Origin: UBA60 sp964587885
GTDB lineage: Archaea; Thermoplasmatota; Poseidoniia; Poseidoniales; Poseidoniaceae
Direction of reading: 5' to 3'
Length of the DNA stretch: 64,000 nt
Assembly: GCA_964587885.1 (NCBI GenBank)
Contig: CAZPME010000005.1
Location: 25,833-89,832, forward strand
The translations under genes and the position numbers were made by a program. How positions within the stretch are numbered: position 1 is the first letter of the stretch; each line of letters starts with the position of its first letter. This document shows positions 1 to 8,868 of the stretch, piece by piece. Under the pieces are notes generated by a model. The model worked only from the letters and a program-made list of their open reading frames with translations. It was not told where the DNA came from and did not search any database.

Positions 1-1436
1 CGATTATCATAGGTGGTGCCATTGCGTAATTCGTCATGCCAATCGGTAGAATCTGCCCGCCAATGACCGGTAATGTTGTTATTTCCGTAGGGGTCAATAT
101 CGTAATGAAATGTGTAGAGCCAATGCATTCCTAGAGTTGCGGGAGCAACGAAAAGGAAATCTTCATCCTTCTCAATATTGTCTTGCATTATTTCGCTGGC
201 TTCATCCGTCCACATTGTTTGACCATGTACTGCGGCCAAGACGCTAAGTGGTATGATTAGTGCAATTCCTACCATCAGAGCGGAATATTTTCCCATCGGG
301 CGCTCAAGGCAAGGGATTGATGGATTGAGATGGTTTAGGCGACTTAACAATAGGTATGCAGGAATCATCATCAGCGAAATATAGCGGCCATTATTGCCCA
401 TGGTCGCGGTAACCCAAGGCCATTCGGCTTGCCATAGAAGTGATTCGTAAGTCCATAGGGCGGCAACATAGACTGTAATTGCCGCGGTAAATGCGGCAAC
501 CATCCCAGCGATACTCGCGGTTTCCAAATCATTGATTTCTTTCATACCTTGAATCGCTGGACCGATATACGGCCACAATACCATACCTAAGAGGGAGTAA
601 ATAATGACGACGTCAAGGACTGAGATTAGCAAAGCCGAAGCAAAACGTGCCGGAGCATCCCCCACTACTCCAAGAGTTGCACTAATGCCAAAATATCCCA
701 TCACCAGTAATGTTGAGGCGACCCCAAGTCCGCAACTCATTGCTACTGAGGTGGGCCGGCTTGCCCATCGGCAAAAACCATCATGTTGGCGGGCTAATTC
801 AAACCATATCAGAGCACCGAGGCCAAAAGCCAACCCATACCACATGCTCATCCCTTTTATTGCTAAGACGGCGGCCATTGGAACCGAAATAGCCAAACTA
901 CGAATCCGAGCTTTATTTTCATCTTCTTCGCGACATGATTGCATCACAAGAATTGTTGTTGCATAGAGCATTGCGGCAATGAAAACCTCAGGATATCCTC
1001 GTCCAGTGGAAAAGATAAATGTCGGATATAGTGCGACCAATGCTGCCAATTCGAGCTTATCTTGTTTGTAGAGTAATCCAATAAATCCTAAGGTGACGGT
1101 AAATGATAACAGACGTACATCCATAGGTGAATCGCCAATGAATTGGAACCAACCATTTTCACGCACTGGTGCGTAAGATGGGTCGCTCGCTTTGGTATCG
1201 ATGGGACGAGTGTGGCCCCAATCGAGATAGGCTTCACCTTGGCCACCTTCAACGGTTGCATAGGTTAGGTGGAGGTGGGTATCCAGTCCGAGGTCACTGG
1301 TAAAGACCACCAAAGCGTTGAGGCAAACTCCGATGATAAGGAGAAGTTTCCAGCGCCTTTGCCTTGCGAACTCTTCGGGCGAGAGTTCATCCTCCATGCG
1401 AAAGCGGTGGCTTGACTCCTTCTTCAACAGTCGCAT
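1..1436 (-). CDS. Polytopic membrane protein, possible GT-C-like glycosyltransferase (partial)
   Basis: An open frame on the minus strand runs from an ATG at 1436 off the left edge of the window (478 codons visible, no stop), so the C-terminus is missing. After a charged cytoplasmic N-terminus of about 35 residues (MRLLKKESSHRFRMEDEL) comes a first membrane helix (LLLIIGVCLNALVVF). An external loop with acidic residues (SDLGLDTHLHL) follows, and then many further hydrophobic segments. An acidic first external loop followed by repeated helices resembles GT-C membrane glycosyltransferases, but no diagnostic motif beyond that is visible, so the function is only a guess. It lies just downstream of the hydrolase at 1456-3141 with a gap under 20 bases and is probably co-transcribed with it. 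Confidence 0.7.
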   Translation of the reverse strand, partial: MRLLKKESSHRFRMEDELSPEEFARQRRWKLLLIIGVCLNALVVFTSDLGLDTHLHLTYATVEGGQGEAYLDWGHTRPIDTKASDPSYAPVRENGWFQFIGDSPMDVRLLSFTVTLGFIGLLYKQDKLELAALVALYPTFIFSTGRGYPEVFIAAMLYATTILVMQSCREEDENKARIRSLAISVPMAAVLAIKGMSMWYGLAFGLGALIWFELARQHDGFCRWASRPTSVAMSCGLGVASTLLVMGYFGISATLGVVGDAPARFASALLISVLDVVIIYSLLGMVLWPYIGPAIQGMKEINDLETASIAGMVAAFTAAITVYVAALWTYESLLWQAEWPWVTATMGNNGRYISLMMIPAYLLLSRLNHLNPSIPCLERPMGKYSALMVGIALIIPLSVLAAVHGQTMWTDEASEIMQDNIEKDEDFLFVAPATLGMHWLYTFHYDIDPYGNNNITGHWRADSTDWHDELRNGTTYDN

Positions 1437-1455
1437 TCAATACCGGCAAAGCCGG

Positions 1456-3141
1456 CTATTCCCACGCATCAATTTCATCAGCACAGCCTGAAAATATTTC
1501 TGCATCACTGGTTAGGGCTTGTTGGTAAACTTCCATTTGATTAACCGGTGTCCCGTCAGACCATTCACCCATTTGTGATAACCAAGAATGATTGAGAAGA
1601 TAGGATTCAGCGCTTAAACCAGCATTTATGTCACCACTTTGTGAAACCAAATAATCAGCTTGAGCATCTACCCGACGATAGAACCCCCAATCGGCTAGAT
1701 TGTCGTGAACTGGTGTGGCTTGGAGATAATGAGAAGCAACCATAGGTGGGAAGCCATGTCGGTCACTGGGGACAATCAGGGTAAGGATTCTCTCTTCAGC
1801 CAGCAGACCTGAACCATCTCTAGCGATGATTCTCTTTTGATGCCATGCTCCATTGCAAGGGCTGACTGAAGTATCATCTTCGGAGATTGCTATATGGGCC
1901 ATAGTATGGTTTGGCAGCCCACTCAAATCACCACGTAATTGTTCGTCGACGGAATGAAGGTAAGGTGCTTCTAAGGCAATGAATAGGCTTTCATTACCCC
2001 ACCCTCGCGCTAGTGCGTCATCTATCGTTCGAAACGATAATCCCGCCCCAAGACTATGGCCTCCAATCCACAAATTGGCGGTATCAATAGTTGAATTTCC
2101 CAATATTGAATCTATCCACTGAGTACGATTTTCTTGTAATGCAATACTGCTTAGATATTCAATTCCCGCGGCAATCGCTGCACTACGTGGAATATGTTGG
2201 GGATGATTCGACATCCCTTTTGCTTCAATGAGATCAAAATCATCTGCACCATCTGGATGAACATCAGAGGGATATTGGAGGTATGCAACCGCCATTCCCT
2301 TGGCAGACAAGTGATTTATCCAGTCCTCATAAACAGACCATTCTGGGCTACCAAAGCCATGTAACATTATCGCCAAAGGAATTTTTTCACTGCGGTTTTC
2401 TAAGGGGATAATAGGTAAACTCAGATAGAGTGAAAATTCTAATTCATCTTCTACATCACCGATTATCTCAGTGACTTCATTTGGCATTGGATAGGCAAAG
2501 GCCTTAGTTGAAATGGAATATGGTGCAGGATTTGAACCGTAACCTGTACTTGGTGCAGAAGGTGGTGCTGCGGCAGTACCGAGCATTGCTGGAATGGCTG
2601 GAATCATTAGCAAAGCACACAAAATAATCAAAGAAACATGAGCGAAATTGCCCACAGTACGTCGCCAATCTATGGTTTCATTTAGGCGAAAAATCAGGGG
2701 TATTGGGCGCGGAAATAATATTACCAATAACGCGATTATTGCCATAGAATAAGCTGCGGCAATTAGCACAAAGCCGCCGCGAAAATATGCCACATCCAGC
2801 AAAAGGTGGATTATGACTGCGGCGATTACACAACCTAGAACAAACCCACTTGCAAGTCGAGTAATTACCCACCACTCCTGCTGAGAATGCTTATTCTTCA
2901 GCCAATAACTCAACCCAATAACTGTACAACCAATCACAAATAGAAGAAAAGGATGACTTCGCAAGGTGAACGACCAATCAAGGCTGCGTAGAGCATGGTC
3001 CCAGAATGCGTTGGCGGAGTCTTCGCCCATACTCAAAGAATACAACGGTAGAGCAAAGGGAGTGATAATGCCGATTGCAATTGTTGTAGGGAGCGGCCAA
3101 GATGAGTTGAGAATGCTTACCCCCTCATCTTCTTCGGCCAT
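1456..3141 (-). CDS. Alpha/beta hydrolase with N-terminal multi-helix membrane domain
   Basis: The protein has 561 residues from an ATG at 3141; the frame is open to a TTG at 3186 but the ATG is preferred. The first ~200 residues hold about five hydrophobic helices. The rest is an alpha/beta hydrolase: an oxyanion-type HG turn (IMLHGFGSPEW), a nucleophile elbow GHSLGAG (serine in GxSxG) and a late histidine in SDRHGFPPM that fits the catalytic triad. The hydrolase half probably faces outside the cell, as an esterase or peptidase on extracellular substrates, but the substrate cannot be told. It lies directly after FEN1 on the same strand with a gap of about 70 bases. The fusion of a membrane domain with a hydrolase is unusual. 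Confidence 0.75.
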   Translation of the reverse strand: MAEEDEGVSILNSSWPLPTTIAIGIITPFALPLYSLSMGEDSANAFWDHALRSLDWSFTLRSHPFLLFVIGCTVIGLSYWLKNKHSQQEWWVITRLASGFVLGCVIAAVIIHLLLDVAYFRGGFVLIAAAYSMAIIALLVILFPRPIPLIFRLNETIDWRRTVGNFAHVSLIILCALLMIPAIPAMLGTAAAPPSAPSTGYGSNPAPYSISTKAFAYPMPNEVTEIIGDVEDELEFSLYLSLPIIPLENRSEKIPLAIMLHGFGSPEWSVYEDWINHLSAKGMAVAYLQYPSDVHPDGADDFDLIEAKGMSNHPQHIPRSAAIAAGIEYLSSIALQENRTQWIDSILGNSTIDTANLWIGGHSLGAGLSFRTIDDALARGWGNESLFIALEAPYLHSVDEQLRGDLSGLPNHTMAHIAISEDDTSVSPCNGAWHQKRIIARDGSGLLAEERILTLIVPSDRHGFPPMVASHYLQATPVHDNLADWGFYRRVDAQADYLVSQSGDINAGLSAESYLLNHSWLSQMGEWSDGTPVNQMEVYQQALTSDAEIFSGCADEIDAWE

Positions 3142-3212
3142 AATTCGCTGCTGAACAGTGGAGTATTTCAAGCGCGAGGCTAACAATATTGCACCAAGTA
3201 TCCGTTAATGCA

Positions 3213-4232
3213 TTAAAACTCAAACAAACTGGATTGTCCAGATTGACGAACTTGCGATTCTTTACCGATACGTGACAAACTTCTTTCAATCCTCTTATCG
3301 CTGAAATCACGCTCCTTGAGCCATGCAGTTAGTGCATCAAAGTCGACTGGCTTCAAGTCGAGGTCGTGACCGGAATTAGCAGGATGGTCAAGAAATAATT
3401 TACGAATTTCTTCAAGGTTTTCGGGAATTTCTTTTTCTTTTGCAGCGCATACACCTTCAATCGTTCCGTGTTCTTTGATGAGTTTAAGTCCGGTTTTTGG
3501 CCCAATGCCACGAATCCCAGGGTGAAAGTCAGTACCAATCATTATTGCGAGGTCAATCAATTGCTCACGAGTCAATTGATTCTGTTGCAATAGGTCGTCG
3601 AGGACAATTTTTTCGGCACGAATAATACGACCCATGCGCCGACTTCCTGCTGACATTAGATTTCGTACCAAAATAGGACTACCATAGAGCAAGGCATCCC
3701 AATCTTGAGTCGCCACCACATCAAGTTGTCCTGCTTGTGCCATCACCGCTGCTTGGCCTTCCCCTTCAGCCTCACCGCGGAACGCAGGTATACCAAGCAG
3801 ATGGAGCAATTCAATGGTTTCTTCAACCATTTCTGGTGTATATCGCACAGATCGTTGGGCCCATTTTTGTGCTTCGGGATAATCTCCTTCTGCCAATGCA
3901 GTCTCCCATTTTTCTTGTGCTTCTATGCGAGATTTAGAACGCTTTTCAATGGTGTCAGCCTTGAGTACAGGATGTTTCCCATCGAAAATAAAAATCGGGA
4001 TGATGCCCAGTTCAAGCAGGCTAGTGGCTCGGTCAAGGAAACCCATCAAATGTGATACTGGTCGGCCCTTGGAATCCTTGAGAGGCCCCCCGTCGCCAGT
4101 CGCCCCTCGGGCGCGAATTGAAGTGAGAAATTGAAAGGCGACTAAAAATGAGTCAATGCCAATTCTCATTCCAGCCAAATCGGATAAATCAATGGATTCT
4201 GCGTCGGCTATATCGCGCAAATTACAACCCAT
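3213..4232 (-). CDS. fen: Flap endonuclease 1 (FEN1)
   Basis: This structure-specific nuclease removes 5' flaps during Okazaki fragment maturation and repair. It has 339 residues, the usual archaeal length. Metal-binding acidic residues are in place: D27 (RIGIDSF), the aspartate of IFDGKHP, the pair of glutamates in GEAEGEGQAA, the aspartates of TQDWDALLYG, and GTDFHPGIRGIGPKTG, which combines the last metal ligand with the helix-hairpin-helix. The C-terminus QSSLFEF is a short PCNA-interacting box (Q, L, F), lacking the final aromatic of the canonical motif. The family normally begins with a glycine needed at position 2, and MGCNL satisfies this. The 5' neighbour on the same strand, 18 bases downstream in coordinates, is the exported protein at 4251. 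Confidence 0.95.
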   Translation of the reverse strand: MGCNLRDIADAESIDLSDLAGMRIGIDSFLVAFQFLTSIRARGATGDGGPLKDSKGRPVSHLMGFLDRATSLLELGIIPIFIFDGKHPVLKADTIEKRSKSRIEAQEKWETALAEGDYPEAQKWAQRSVRYTPEMVEETIELLHLLGIPAFRGEAEGEGQAAVMAQAGQLDVVATQDWDALLYGSPILVRNLMSAGSRRMGRIIRAEKIVLDDLLQQNQLTREQLIDLAIMIGTDFHPGIRGIGPKTGLKLIKEHGTIEGVCAAKEKEIPENLEEIRKLFLDHPANSGHDLDLKPVDFDALTAWLKERDFSDKRIERSLSRIGKESQVRQSGQSSLFEF

Positions 4233-4250
4233 GTCCTCACCATTGTAAGG

Positions 4251-5921
4251 TCAATCGAACTCATCATCATCGAATTCATCATCATCGAATTCATCATCAT
4301 CGAATTCATCATCATCGAATTCTTCTTCGACATAGTTTTCTGCCATCCAAGCATCGCGCGCTTCCTTCCATTTCCAGCCCCCAAATGCAAACGAAATTAA
4401 TGCTATTGGGCCGCATATTTGTATAGGAAGATTGCCCCAACTCGGGTCGACATTGATTACTTCAATTGCGCTTGCAGGGACGATGAAGCGAGGACTAGCA
4501 TCGCCAGCCATCACACCCATTTGTACCCCATCAGCCAAATTTTGTTCATCAAGGTAGGTTGCCCATTGGGGCACTACTTCTCCACAGCCAGCGCACGCTT
4601 CAACAAATGTAGCATTGATGATTATTGCATGACCGGCCTGTAGGTCAACCGAGCCATCGAGTAGTGAGAAGAAGAGTTGTAACCGTTCAACACCGCGCAA
4701 AGTTGCTGTGGTATTATCGGCGATTACAGCACTATAATCTTCAAAACCCAATCCAGTAACCTCTGTGTTCATCGGCGCTGATTGGCCTTCTTTGCCAACA
4801 AATCCTTGGACATTACTGGTGTAAATTTGGTCATATGTGACATAGAGTTTTAGCGAAGTCCCCGGAGTAATACCAGATAGGAATTCTCCCGGCGCAGCAT
4901 CGAGGGAGACCAAATTATCAGGTGTTGTATATTCAGCCGCCCCAACCGAGCCTAGGTCGGTTTCAGCTGGGCTTTCCATCAAAGTTATTATTGGAACAAC
5001 CGATAAGGAGGCCAGCATTCCAATTGTGAGAAATGCAATTCCGATGGGCTTGAAGATATTCAAATTGGGGATGAACATCCCTGCTGGGATGATCCAAACT
5101 AGTGATATTACTCCCCAAATAATTGGGGTAGTCATTCCATCAGTTGGTACTTCTCGAATGGTGAATTGATTTGAAGAGTTAGCGTAAGGACTGGAATATT
5201 CACCCGGTATGCCACCTTCGCTGGGGGGGATGATGATTTCCTCCGGAGGTAATACTGAAACATTCATCTCAAAACCATCTTTGCCAAGGAATAATTGGTA
5301 CCCGTCACCCACTCCACCGGGTTTAGTAAACTCAACTTTGAGTGAAATGGCTTCGCCAATTTCTAATGTTTTGAGACTGGAATCGAGTGAGAATTCATAT
5401 TGGCCATCATCATTTTTATTTTGCTCATTCAAGGTTACCGCAACATATTGCTTGGTGTCGACCGACATAGTGATTCTAACCTGCTGATTTGCCGTACCAG
5501 TCTGACTGAATATACTCAAATCTAGAATTCCAGTCATCGGCTGTTCAGAATTAATCAATAATTTCTCGGTTACCGGTGCACTTCCTCCAAAATTGAATAC
5601 TCGGTTACCTCCACCGTTATTCGGTTGAAGTGGTCCGTTGGTTTCAGCAAAGGAGTCATCACTATCAGGATCTGTGGTGCCGGCATGGTTCCATGCATCC
5701 CAAGTATCTGGGGTGCCAGCATTTTCTTCACCATAGAAGTATAGTGTCTTCTTATTGAATGAGAGCGGAGTTCCTCTAGGTTCCTCATCCTGCATCATTA
5801 CAGAACTGGCATTAGCGCTACTAGCGACGAGAGTAAAAACTGCGATGAGCAAGCCGACTAAGGCTAATCTGTGCCCGCTACGGTTATCCTGCATCATCGC
5901 CACCCAACCTTGCCGACTCAT
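4251..5921 (-). CDS. Exported multi-helix membrane protein with Asp-rich repeat tail
   Basis: The protein has 556 residues and belongs to no family I recognise. An N-terminal hydrophobic segment (ALVGLLIAVFTLVASSANA) looks like a signal peptide or anchor. An external beta-rich region of about 220 residues follows, then two close helices near residues 265-320 and a second external region with a Cys pair (CAGCGE). A final helix (ICGPIALISFAFGGW) leads to a short cytoplasmic tail. The tail ends in repeats of the five residues DDDEF. The ATG at 5921 is used; ATGs 8 and 9 codons later are alternatives. The acidic tail could bind cations or basic proteins, but this is conjecture. Confidence 0.7.
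   Translation of the reverse strand: MSRQGWVAMMQDNRSGHRLALVGLLIAVFTLVASSANASSVMMQDEEPRGTPLSFNKKTLYFYGEENAGTPDTWDAWNHAGTTDPDSDDSFAETNGPLQPNNGGGNRVFNFGGSAPVTEKLLINSEQPMTGILDLSIFSQTGTANQQVRITMSVDTKQYVAVTLNEQNKNDDGQYEFSLDSSLKTLEIGEAISLKVEFTKPGGVGDGYQLFLGKDGFEMNVSVLPPEEIIIPPSEGGIPGEYSSPYANSSNQFTIREVPTDGMTTPIIWGVISLVWIIPAGMFIPNLNIFKPIGIAFLTIGMLASLSVVPIITLMESPAETDLGSVGAAEYTTPDNLVSLDAAPGEFLSGITPGTSLKLYVTYDQIYTSNVQGFVGKEGQSAPMNTEVTGLGFEDYSAVIADNTTATLRGVERLQLFFSLLDGSVDLQAGHAIIINATFVEACAGCGEVVPQWATYLDEQNLADGVQMGVMAGDASPRFIVPASAIEVINVDPSWGNLPIQICGPIALISFAFGGWKWKEARDAWMAENYVEEEFDDDEFDDDEFDDDEFDDDEFD
4257..4321 (-). repeat. 15-bp tandem repeat encoding DDDEF
   Basis: About four copies of a 15-bp unit (gaattcatcatcatc on the plus strand) stand in tandem at the 3' end of the gene at 4251-5921. 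They are in frame and each encodes the acidic block DDDEF. The copies are nearly identical, the first carrying one substitution (gaactc), which suggests recent slippage-type expansion. Copy number is likely to vary between strains. Confidence 0.9.
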
Positions 5922-5955
5922 TTTCCCATATTGATGCTTTCATTACCCTGTATCT

Positions 5956-5970
5956 CGGCCCGTAGGGCCG
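5956..5970. promoter_or_regulatory. Inverted repeat with CC-GTA-GG core in a divergent promoter region
   Basis: The sequence CGGCCCGTAGGGCCG is a perfect inverted repeat with 6-base arms and the spacer GTA. It lies between the divergent genes at 5921 (minus) and 6014 (plus). On the minus-strand side it directly borders a weak TATA-like stretch (GAGATACAGG). Similar repeats with the same CC-GTA-GG centre occur at 10142-10160 and 17801-17817. It may be an operator or activator site; no regulator is identified. Confidence 0.5.
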
Positions 5971-6013
5971 CGCAACCGTCTTGAGGCAGAGGTTACACGC
6001 CCTTCACGTTCAC

Positions 6014-7108
6014 ATGTCCTGTGTCTTGGTCGGTAGCGGATGGCACCATCGGCTATTTACTGCTGAGATGGCGGCGCTTATTCCCGAAGCAGAAATTGAA
6101 CACAAAACAACGCGAATATTTTTTTCTGATACCAACCTTGCTAAAGAAACATTATTGCATTCAGCCATGCTGGATGATTTGTTATTGCACGGGCAAGTCG
6201 TGGAATTAGTTGAGGAAGAAGTAATTGAAACATTGAAAATTTCTTTCACAGATTGGTTGGAAAATACGAATATCGACCCTTCTCATGGGACGGTTGCAGT
6301 TCGTGCTAGTCGCCATGGAAAGCGCATCCAAGGTTGGTCACCAACTAAATTAGCAGGGCATTTTGGCGGAGTATTTTCCGCCGCTGGGTGGCGCATTGAT
6401 TTGGAAAATCCAGACCTTGAAATCGCCTTAGTGGTCGATGCTGTAAATCAAGTTGTAGCATGGGGAGTAAGCCAATATTACCAGCCCCCGCGCCTTGGGT
6501 GGAAAGGCCGCTCCCCCACCCAACGGCCATTCTTCAAACCGATTAGCCTTGATCCACGACATGCTAAATTGATGCTCAATTTGTTATGTCCGACCGGCCC
6601 AGTTCTTGACCCATTATGTGGGACTGGAGGAATTGCAGTCGAAGCAGGATTGATGGGATTGCCATCAATTTCTATTGATTTGGACATCGAGATGGTTGAA
6701 GGAGCCAAGCGTAATTATCGCTGGGCTCAACAACTCGGTGCTACAGGAAATGGAAAAATTTCACACGGTGATGCTACTGACTTAGTCGGAGTCTTAGCTA
6801 AATTAGGGGAACTTGAAATTGGGGCTGTTTGTCTTGACCCGCCATATGGCCGCAATGCTTGGCGTTCGCAGGAATCGGGCTCATTATTCCTGCAAGTCTG
6901 TGCTAGTGCTCGCGCCGTGGTTGAATCTGGAACCCGCCTAGCTTGTATGATTCCTAGTTCTCCCGATAGTGGTGGATTAGTTTATGGTCGCCAATGGGAG
7001 GAAATAATTGCCTTATTATCGCAAAAGGGCTGGCGAGTTCTTGACCATTGGCAAATACCGGTTCATGCTTCAATGGGGCGAGTGATGGTACTTGCAATCG
7101 CCGATTAA
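6014..7108 (+). CDS. tRNA (guanine-N2)-methyltransferase, Trm11/TrmG10 family
   Basis: The protein has 364 residues from the ATG at 6014; the frame also offers a TTG at 5981, but the ATG starts directly at the typical N-terminal strand (MSCVLVGSGWHHRL). The first ~150 residues fit a THUMP-like RNA-binding region. The C-terminal half is a Rossmann methyltransferase with an SAM-binding loop (DPLCGTGGIAVEAGL), an acidic residue ending the second strand (ISIDLD) and the catalytic NPPY-type motif as LDPPYGRNAW, typical of N2-guanine tRNA methylases. The likely target is G10 of tRNA, as in archaeal TrmG10. Its stop codon overlaps that of the convergent gene at 7105 through the four bases TTAA. Confidence 0.88.
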   Translation: MSCVLVGSGWHHRLFTAEMAALIPEAEIEHKTTRIFFSDTNLAKETLLHSAMLDDLLLHGQVVELVEEEVIETLKISFTDWLENTNIDPSHGTVAVRASRHGKRIQGWSPTKLAGHFGGVFSAAGWRIDLENPDLEIALVVDAVNQVVAWGVSQYYQPPRLGWKGRSPTQRPFFKPISLDPRHAKLMLNLLCPTGPVLDPLCGTGGIAVEAGLMGLPSISIDLDIEMVEGAKRNYRWAQQLGATGNGKISHGDATDLVGVLAKLGELEIGAVCLDPPYGRNAWRSQESGSLFLQVCASARAVVESGTRLACMIPSSPDSGGLVYGRQWEEIIALLSQKGWRVLDHWQIPVHASMGRVMVLAIAD

Positions 7109-7533
7109 TTACGAGATTTGGCTTGGGCTGTAATTAGTGAATCAAGCACCAGCAGTTGTTCTCGTACCTCGTTAGTTGGGTGGTCAAACTCTGTAGAATG
7201 AGGACAAATATCATCCATCCATACTTTGTTATTCTGGTCTAAAATAGCGGGATATATTTTGCATCCAGTTGGCCGAATCTCATGTATTGAGCAAATCCCA
7301 GCAGCATCGATATCTGCGGAATCGGTTACCAAGAATATGCAGGCCATCGTAGTTGGGTTATTTGCCAGTTCAAGCACTCCCTCGGTTTCTGTTAATGGCT
7401 TAGTGAATTCAGCAATCGGGCGCTTGAGTTGGGTCGAGATGTGAGTTGCATCTTCGATACTAATTGGCATCTCGGTATTTCGACAACAACGGCTACAACC
7501 ATGACGGAGACACGGTGATTGTTCGCGGCGCAT
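7105..7533 (-). CDS. YkgJ-like cysteine-cluster protein
   Basis: This small protein of 142 residues has the cysteine pattern of the YkgJ/UPF0153 family, thought to hold a metal or iron-sulfur cluster. The N-terminal block is CLRHGCSRCC; later cysteines lie in ATMACIF, GICSIHEIRPTGCKIYP and DICPHS. The IRPxxCxxYP signature is diagnostic. The molecular role is unknown for the family. It overlaps the tRNA methylase convergently by four bases; upstream lies the divergent tRNA-Arg gene. Confidence 0.85.
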   Translation of the reverse strand: MRREQSPCLRHGCSRCCRNTEMPISIEDATHISTQLKRPIAEFTKPLTETEGVLELANNPTTMACIFLVTDSADIDAAGICSIHEIRPTGCKIYPAILDQNNKVWMDDICPHSTEFDHPTNEVREQLLVLDSLITAQAKSRN

Positions 7534-7587
7534 AAGCGTGCGATGCTTCCGTTGATTTCAAAGGGTGTGACCGTCGCCGTATCAAAT

Positions 7588-7661
7588 GGGCGATTAGGGT
7601 AGCCTGGATATCCTGACGGGCTTCGAACCCGTCGACGCGGGTTCGAATCCTGCATCGCCCG
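7588..7661 (+). tRNA. tRNA-Arg (anticodon TCG)
   Basis: The cloverleaf can be drawn by eye. The acceptor stem is GGGCGAT/ATCGCCC, the D-stem GGGT/ATCC, and the anticodon stem ACGGG/CCCGT with loop CTTCGAA, giving anticodon TCG. The T-arm is GCGGG-TTCGAAT-CCTGC and the discriminator base is G. There is no intron, and CCA is not encoded. It lies between the YkgJ-like gene (divergent) and ribD (convergent). No clear TATA box is seen at the expected distance. Confidence 0.95.
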
Positions 7662-7669
7662 CTCTTTAC

Positions 7670-8803
7670 TTAAGGCCAGTTTGGGGTTGGCCAATCTAGA
7701 TTCGGCCGGCTCCACATTTGTACCGAGTCTTTGCCCCAGTTGGTATGGGTAACTTGAGTAAGCCCACAGGTAGTGAAATCTTCTGGTGAAATTCCAAGGT
7801 GATATGGTTGAGAAAAATCCGCTTCGGTAGTAATGATAATTGCTCGGTCAATCAGCCCCTGTTGGAGGAATTTTTGTGCGGTAATCGGACCACCCTCAAG
7901 GAGTATTTCTTGGCACTCACGCTCACCTAATAGAGCCATGACTGAATCGAGGTCAATTCCGGAATCATCAGCATTTTTCGCAACTTGAATCACTTCGACA
8001 TTTTCGTGTTTTGCAAGGTCTTTAGCGACATCAATATTTTCATTTAGATGCAATATTAGAGTTGGCATTCCATCGCATATCAATTTGCTTTTCGCAGGGA
8101 TGCGCAAGTTTGGGTCAAGGACCACTCGAAGTGGTTGGCGTCCAAGACCAATGTCAATGCGCCTAATTGTTAATTGCGGGTCATCTCGAATTGCAGTCTC
8201 TACTCCTATGAGCACGGTATCACAATCACGGCGAAGACGATGAACAGCATCGAGGCTTTCTTCGCTGGTGAAGCGCTCAGATTTGCCAGCTCGGTCATCG
8301 ACTGCGCCGTTGGCATCGGTGGCGATTTTCAGTGTCACTAATGGTTTACCCTGCTCACACCAATGCAGGAAGGATTGCATTTGTTGGGCTGCTTTATCCT
8401 CTAGAAGTCCACATTTAACAGAGAATCCTTCGCCACGCAGGTATTCAATACCATTGCCTCGAACTGTCGGATTTGGGTCGGAATGAGCGATGATTACATC
8501 GGTAATTCCAGCCCATAATAATGCCTCGGTACATGGTGGAGTTCGGCCGTGATGATTGCATGGCTCAAGGGTTACGTATGCCGTTGAACCATTGGTAGAG
8601 ATACCACGACGTTCAGCATCAGATATGGCCATTTGCTCAGCATGGAGGCCACCTAAGTGGTCGTGCCATCCTTCGGCGATTACCTTTCCATCTTTGACCA
8701 ATACACAACCTACCAGCGGATTAGGCCGAACTTGACCTCGGCCTTTTTCAGCCACAACCAATGCTTGTCGCATGAATGCTTCATCATCCTGCGACCAATC
8801 CAT
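7670..8803 (-). CDS. ribD: Bifunctional pyrimidine deaminase/reductase RibD
   Basis: Riboflavin biosynthesis: deaminates the diaminohydroxy-phosphoribosyl-pyrimidine and then reduces the ribosyl group with NADPH. The start chosen is the ATG at 8803 (MDWSQDDEAFMRQAL), which matches the family N-terminus; the open frame reaches 8836. The N-terminal CDA-type zinc deaminase shows HAEQMAI and LEPCNHHGRTPPC (ligands H, C, C; catalytic E). The C-terminal RibD_C reductase shows TLKIATDANGAV and the LLEGGPITAQKFL nucleotide-binding signature near the end. Most studied archaea use separate enzymes for these steps, so a fused, bacterial-type RibD suggests acquisition from bacteria. No other rib genes are in the window. 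Confidence 0.92.
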   Translation of the reverse strand: MDWSQDDEAFMRQALVVAEKGRGQVRPNPLVGCVLVKDGKVIAEGWHDHLGGLHAEQMAISDAERRGISTNGSTAYVTLEPCNHHGRTPPCTEALLWAGITDVIIAHSDPNPTVRGNGIEYLRGEGFSVKCGLLEDKAAQQMQSFLHWCEQGKPLVTLKIATDANGAVDDRAGKSERFTSEESLDAVHRLRRDCDTVLIGVETAIRDDPQLTIRRIDIGLGRQPLRVVLDPNLRIPAKSKLICDGMPTLILHLNENIDVAKDLAKHENVEVIQVAKNADDSGIDLDSVMALLGERECQEILLEGGPITAQKFLQQGLIDRAIIITTEADFSQPYHLGISPEDFTTCGLTQVTHTNWGKDSVQMWSRPNLDWPTPNWP

Positions 8804-8868
8804 TACGCCACTCTCGGCCAAGCCACTCATGCCCATGCCTTCAAGTCCACTACCATCATGTCCTCTTC

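Noticed and set aside
604..966. 120-residue plus-strand frame near the left end
   Set aside because: It lies inside an open minus-strand membrane protein gene with consistent hydrophobic helices; the plus frame looks random.
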